From Yamagishiella unicocca (taxonomy: Eukaryota; Chlorophyta; Chlorophyceae; Chlamydomonadales; Volvocaceae): 64,000 nt of DNA. Shown piece after piece: positions 59,349 to 64,000 of this stretch; position 1 is the first letter of the stretch; every line of letters begins with the position of its first letter. The position numbers and the translations under genes are program-made. Where the stretch lies: contig BDSL01000039.1 of assembly GCA_003116995.1 (NCBI GenBank), forward strand, positions 794,769 to 858,768, written 5' to 3'. Under the pieces are notes generated by a model, which made no database searches, was not told where the DNA came from, and saw nothing but the letters and a program-made list of their open reading frames with translations.

Positions 59349-62300
59349 ATGTGGGAAATATGGCGCTCCCGCAACTCGATAAACTCGCTACGCAAGGCAG
59401 ATGGCACGCAGAGCCCAGTCGCTGAGGCTGGGACGCCGCTTGGACGGATTGCAAGTGGTACGGTCAACTTCAAGGACCTTTCAATTGGCCCTGAGGTGCT
59501 GGACACGGCTGACGGGGACATTGACGACGATGACCGCCATAGCGAGGACTCCACGAACAAAAGTCGGTGATGTACACAATAGTTACATGTACTCTTGCCA
59601 TGTGGATGCCTGACTTCGACCTACCTATCACCTTGTGTCGAGCCGTTCCCTCGACCCCTCCCCTGTCGGACACTCGCCCGCCAAGGTGCCATCCTGCTGA
59701 AGGCACCCAGGGCTCCTGATCGCACCAAGTATGTTATCATACTGGTCGGCTTGCCCGGGAGGGGCAAGACGTTCTTGTGCAACAAAATCAAGTGCTACCT
59801 GAACTGGTGAGGGAGTTCCCCGTCCGGGGGGTGGGGACTTCGGAGCAGGGTGTGTTGAGGAGGAACAGGGTGGGGGACGGACTGCTGCGGCTCGAGCATT
59901 CAGCTACCACCCGAACTCCTGTGTGCTCACGTCGCCCTGTTGTCCTGTTGTTGACTTGCCGTTGGGAGTTGATGGGAGTTGCTGCAATCGGTTAGCCGCG
60001 GTAACGATGTGCCGATCGGGTTAATCCAACAGCTGTTGCGGGCTCTCGGGGGCGCCCCCTGCATGCGCCCATGGCCATGGGACCCACAGGAGGGGCCTCT
60101 CCCAGGGTGTGGTATCTTCAGCCTTGGATGATATGTTTTTATATGATATGTGGTATCTTCAGCCTTGGATGATTGTGATATATCTCGAGCGGATCTGGCG
60201 GCACGAACGGCCCGCAGCGGAGGTCGTACAGCAGTTGCAAGATTGAGCGAAACCCAGATGCCCCCGCATGGCCATGATACCACTGCAGTCCCCCAAACAC
60301 GTCCAGTGGTGCTCAGCAACCCAGTGCTGCTCAGCAACCCAGTGCTGCTCAGCAACCCAGTCGCCTGCCCTGAGCGGCACTCTGACGCTCTCCCACCACA
60401 GTTTGACATGGCCCAATGCCGAGGCGGCGCCGCACAGCCTGTCCTGGTCGCCCGTCCCGCTCCTTTGCTCCTCCACCACCCCCCACCACTCCAACTGGGT
60501 CTTCTCGCTAGCCCCTTCCCGCTCTCCCACCCAACCCCCCCTTCTAGGGCCGTCTCGCCACCTCCCTTTTCATTGCCGACCCGCGGGTTTCCCCTCATGC
60601 CCTCCTTCGCTTCGCTCCCTCCCACCGCTCCTCAGGCTGGGCCACACCACCAAGCACTTCAACGTGGGGAGCTACCGGCGGTCGCAGAAGGGTGACCACG
60701 AGGTCCAGAACGCAGACTTTTTCGACGCGCACAACAATGTGAGTGGTCGGTCTCCCAGTGGGCTACAAAGAGTGTAGCTAGCACGTCACGACAGGGTTGT
60801 GGAGCAGGCGCATTACGTGTTTAACAGTCGGGTCCACCGCAGCGTCACCATTCATTCATGGGGTTGGGCTGGGTGCAATCAGGTTGGGGTGCGTCAGGTC
60901 TGGAGCGGTGTGGCACCGTAAGGCTGCCAGCAACCACCACCATCTACCACCACCACTTATGTCATGCGTGTGTCTACTAGGTCCGGAGCCTTCAAGGCGA
61001 CGATCACGATACTGAACCCCTTACCCCTCTTCTCCCCACTTTCGTAATCGGCTTTGCCTTCTTTTGCCGACCTACGGGTTTCCTCCCATATCGCCCCCGC
61101 GTGCGTCCCCTCAACGCTTCCATCCGGTGGTCTCGGAGCTGCAGGCCGGGATTGAGGCCCGCAACCGCGCTCTATACGCCGCTTTGGACCACCTGCAGTC
61201 GTACCTGTTCTCAAGTGAGTGGTACATGCGCCTCCACGCATGCCTGCTTAGCTGGCTGGCGTGCAAGCTGGGCCTCTGAGGGGCCCGGACGCCGCGAAGG
61301 TGCTCCCCCGTGGAGGTTGCGCCACAGGGGGGGTTTGCGCCACAGGGGGGGGGTTGCGCCACCAGGGGGGGGTTGCGCCACAGGGGGGGGTTGCGCCACC
61401 AGGGGGGGGGGTGCGCCACGGTCCAGTCCGAGTCGCAGGGCCCACAGGGGCGAGATGCAAGGCAGGCGATTATCCCCTGCTACCACCTCGCCTGCATGCA
61501 CGGGTCTCGGCGGCACCACCACCAGCGCCACCGCCACCATCGCCACTACCATTACCACCAGCGCCAGCAGCACCAGCAGCACCACCACTACCACCACCGC
61601 CACAACCCGCGGCAGCAGCACCACCACCACCACCGCCACCACCAGCTGTGGTGGTTTGGGGTGTGTACATAGCAACAAGTCCCGCATTGGAGTGTCGCGC
61701 AAACAAGGAATCACGGGCGGGAGTCCGTGAAAGCCGGCTGCTGCGAATCCTTAGTGTACACGGACACGCTGTGAGCCCTGACCCCAATTGGTACACTTGG
61801 AGTTTATGGCCGGTCGGCGGATGTGCAGCGCCGTCCGGAGGCTTAATGGGATGTTAACCTATCACCTGGGGGTGTCGTAGATGCGATCGCTGGGCGGCCC
61901 GCGGCGTTCCCTGCCATGTAACTGCCCGCTTCGCCGCCAGCCAGGCCCATCTGCTGTGCCTGTGCGCGCGCGCCCCCTCACTGGCACCCTCACTGGCACC
62001 CTCACTGGCACCCTCACTGCCACCCTCACTGCCACCCTCACTGCCACCCTCACTGGCACCCTCACTGGCACCCTCACTGCCACCCTCACTGCCACCCTCA
62101 CTGCCACCCTCACTGCCACCCTCACTGCCACCCTCACTGCCACCCTCACTGCCACCCTCACTGCCACCCTCACTGCCACCCTCACTGCCACCCTCACTGC
62201 CACCCTCACTGCCACCCTCACTGCCACCCTCACTGCCACCCTCACTGCCACCCTCACTGCCACCCTCACTGCCACCCTCACTGCCACCCTCACTGCCACC

Positions 62301-63874
62301 CTCACTGCCACCCTCACTGCCACCCTCACTGCCACCCTCACTGCCACCCTCCTCCCTGATGCGCAAAGTGCAGTCGCGCCAAGTCCTTGCCCTGCTCGGC
62401 ACCTGCGCCGGCGTACAACTCCACCGCTGACGCCGCCGGCCCCTGCACCCGCCGCTCTGTAACCGCGCGTCTCTGTCCCGCCCCCCGCGTGTGTCTCCCG
62501 CAGCTGAGGGCCAGGTGGCCATCTTTGACGCCACGAACACCACCAAGGAGCGGAGGGACCTGCTGGTGGGAGGGGTCGAGGGTTTTCGAGGACTGGGGGA
62601 GGACTCTTTAGGAGTACGAAAGCACGAGTTTGAGCTGGGGAAGGGTTAGTGCCTTAGTGCGGTGTTTTAGTTTAACCTGTGCTAAGGGGAGCTGGGGAAG
62701 GGTTAGTGCGGTGTGTTTTGCTCAACCTGGGCGGCTGGGAGAGGGCCAGGGGTGCAAGCGTGGAGGGTCGTGAGGCGTGAGCGTCGCGCGGTGTGAAGGG
62801 TTTCGGAGCAGCCTGGACGCCCTGGAGCCTTAGGCCTCGGTCAGGATGCGGCCTCCGGCCTCCGGCTCCTCGCCGCGCCGATGGGTGCTGCTTGAGTGGA
62901 TGGGCGATTTGGTTCGGCGGCGGCGGCTGGCAGGGACCACGCTCTGATCCAGCCTATTGCGGCGTCGAGCTCGCTTCGTTCGCACTCCCGCCCTCCACAT
63001 TTTGCGTTTGCCCTGACCAGCACCCCCCCCCCTTCCCCTTTGCCCTGCCCGCCTGCGCAAACCCCCGTACCCGCCATCACGCCCTCATCACTTTCCTCAA
63101 CGCGGCCGTACGGCGCCATGTACGACTGCCACGTCACCGTCGCCAGGTCCACGCCTTCCACGGCAGGTTCCAGTACCTGTTCATCGAGTCCATCTGCACG
63201 GACGACAAGGTAAGAGGGTCGGACTGCCTGGTGCGGCGCCGGTGCCTCAGCTGTCCGCTGCTGCCCCACAACGTCGCAACCCCCTAAACGGCGGAGACGC
63301 GGCTCTCCTGCACCCTTTCCCCGAGGCTGGTTCCGGAGCTGCTGGTTGTTATCCCGCGGCTGGTTCTGGAGCCCAATCCTAGGGAGTAGGGTAATGGCGC
63401 TGGGGCAGGTCATCGGAGGAACGTAACTAAGGCGCAGTACCGTCGCCAACAGTGGAATGCGGCTCGTCGAAAAAGCAGCAGTTAGAGGAGCAGCGCGAGT
63501 CTGTTGGCGGCAAAAATCCCCCCCGCCGCGCCCTCACCATTCCTGCCACCAGAATCGCCACCACCCCGCCTTCCCTCGCCTTCCTGTGTACGACCCAACC
63601 GCTTTTCAGGTCCTGGAGAAAAACTACCGGTTCAAGATGGAATACAGCCCCGACTACGCGGGCATGGACATGCAAAAGGTACGACTGCCGACTGTACGAC
63701 ACTCGCTCCCCGCCTTGGCTCCGCGGCGGTAATTATAGCCGATCACGTGCGCGTCGTACTGTTTGCTGCGGTGCCGCAGTCCCTGAACGACTTCAAGGAG
63801 CGCATCCGGAAGTACGAGGAGGTGTACGAGCCCATAACCGACCGCACCATACACTACATCAAGCTCATCGACAT
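59349..63874 (+). CDS. 6-phosphofructo-2-kinase/fructose-2,6-bisphosphatase, 5' part (8 exons visible)
   Basis: Exons 59349-59566, 59711-59806, 60636-60738, 61145-61214, 62504-62565, 63147-63209, 63610-63678 and 63780-63874 are in phase, ending with a split codon before the donor at 63875. The gene runs out of the window. The bifunctional cytosolic enzyme makes and breaks fructose-2,6-bisphosphate, a regulator of glycolysis. The kinase domain shows the P-loop GLPGRGKT (residues 86-93; most relatives have Ala for the second Gly), LGHTTKHFNVGSYRR, the ADFFDAHN segment, GQVAIFDATNTTKERRD and the FIES and DFKERIRKYEEVYEP parts. The N-terminal 72 residues are an acidic, low-complexity extension. 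The phosphatase domain would lie to the right. Exon 4 is the least certain. Confidence 0.9.
60303..60361. repeat. 18-bp tandem repeat CAGTGCTGCTCAGCAACC
   Basis: About three copies in intron 2 of the PFKFB gene. Confidence 0.85.
61310..61420. repeat. G-tract repeat GTTGCGCCACAGGGGGGG
   Basis: Six imperfect ~17-20-bp units, each ending in 7-10 G, in intron 4 of the PFKFB gene, about 100 bases after the exon 4 donor. The spaced G tracts could form quadruplexes in DNA or pre-mRNA. Confidence 0.88.
61500..61650. repeat. CCACCA/CACCAG trinucleotide-like tract
   Basis: Imperfect (CAC)n with CCG and CAG interruptions in intron 4 of the PFKFB gene. It keeps frames open but is intronic. Confidence 0.75.
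61975..62350. repeat. 12-bp minisatellite CCACCCTCACTG, ~31 copies
   Basis: Almost perfect array; variants have GGCACC instead of GCCACC and cluster at the left end. It lies in intron 4 of the PFKFB gene, ending about 150 bases before the exon 5 acceptor. Confidence 0.95.
62636..62735. repeat. ~60-bp tandem duplication
   Basis: GAGCTGGGGAAGGGTTAGTG recurs about 60 bases later with similar flanks (GCGGTGT, AACCTG), in intron 5 of the PFKFB gene. Confidence 0.75.
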
Positions 63875-64000
63875 GTGAGTGGTTGTTGTTTTGGGGAGGC
63901 CGGGCAGGTGGGTAGCTGGGTAGCTGCCGGCACCAGGCGTCGCTCCTCGGCACCACCTGCGCTGCTTCGCTAGATCATCGGGTCGCCTAACTGTCCTCCG

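Noticed and set aside
61854..62546. Long minus-strand frame of GGSE repeats
   Set aside because: Translation of the 12-bp minisatellite in a PFKFB intron; splice sites on the plus strand exclude it as an exon.

Overview
The window looks like nuclear DNA of a volvocine green alga (Chlamydomonas/Gonium/Volvox lineage). Exons are GC-rich with strong C/G third positions. Introns are short to medium and full of minisatellites. TGTAA poly(A) signals follow several genes. TTTTAGGG-type telomere repeats occur inside one intron, and proteins carry long Ala/Gly/Ser/Pro tracts. I could not fix the species. All gene models were built by hand from splice-site phase and protein similarity recalled from known families.

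Layout: (1) 975-2943 (+), a 5-exon gene for a secreted SnoaL/NTF2-like protein. (2) 2.98-7.2 kb, an intergenic stretch with two hairpin-forming inverted repeats. (3) 7218-31119 (+), a 36-exon gene for a modular protein of about 3018 residues: beta-sandwich repeats, low-complexity/coiled-coil segment, VWA-like domain, EF-hands and a Ser/Pro/Gly tail with RPxSA-type motifs. Its introns hold large 13-bp and 21-bp minisatellites and a 2.9-kb element with 825-bp direct repeats. (4) 31920-34887 (+), a 4-exon, 202-residue coiled-coil protein. (5) 36-43.6 kb, an AT-richer, gene-poor region with a broken Ty3/gypsy reverse transcriptase/RNase H fragment. (6) 43.7-48.9 kb, an uncertain low-complexity gene and a CTG tract. 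(7) 49010-53477 (-), an 8-exon FAD-dependent monooxygenase. (8) 53713-57398 (+), a 6-exon methionine aminopeptidase 2, divergent from (7) with 235 bp between start codons. (9) 59349 to beyond the right edge (+), a 6-phosphofructo-2-kinase/fructose-2,6-bisphosphatase of which only the kinase part is visible.

The genes do not form a pathway; they are ordinary neighbours in a eukaryotic chromosome. Two features stand out. A dispersed intronic repeat (core GAGGAAGACCCGTGGATG) lies close to splice sites with the same end always facing the adjacent exon, as expected of introner-like or terminal-inverted-repeat elements. In addition, three of the five complete genes end in a tandem duplication of their last codons together with the stop codon.
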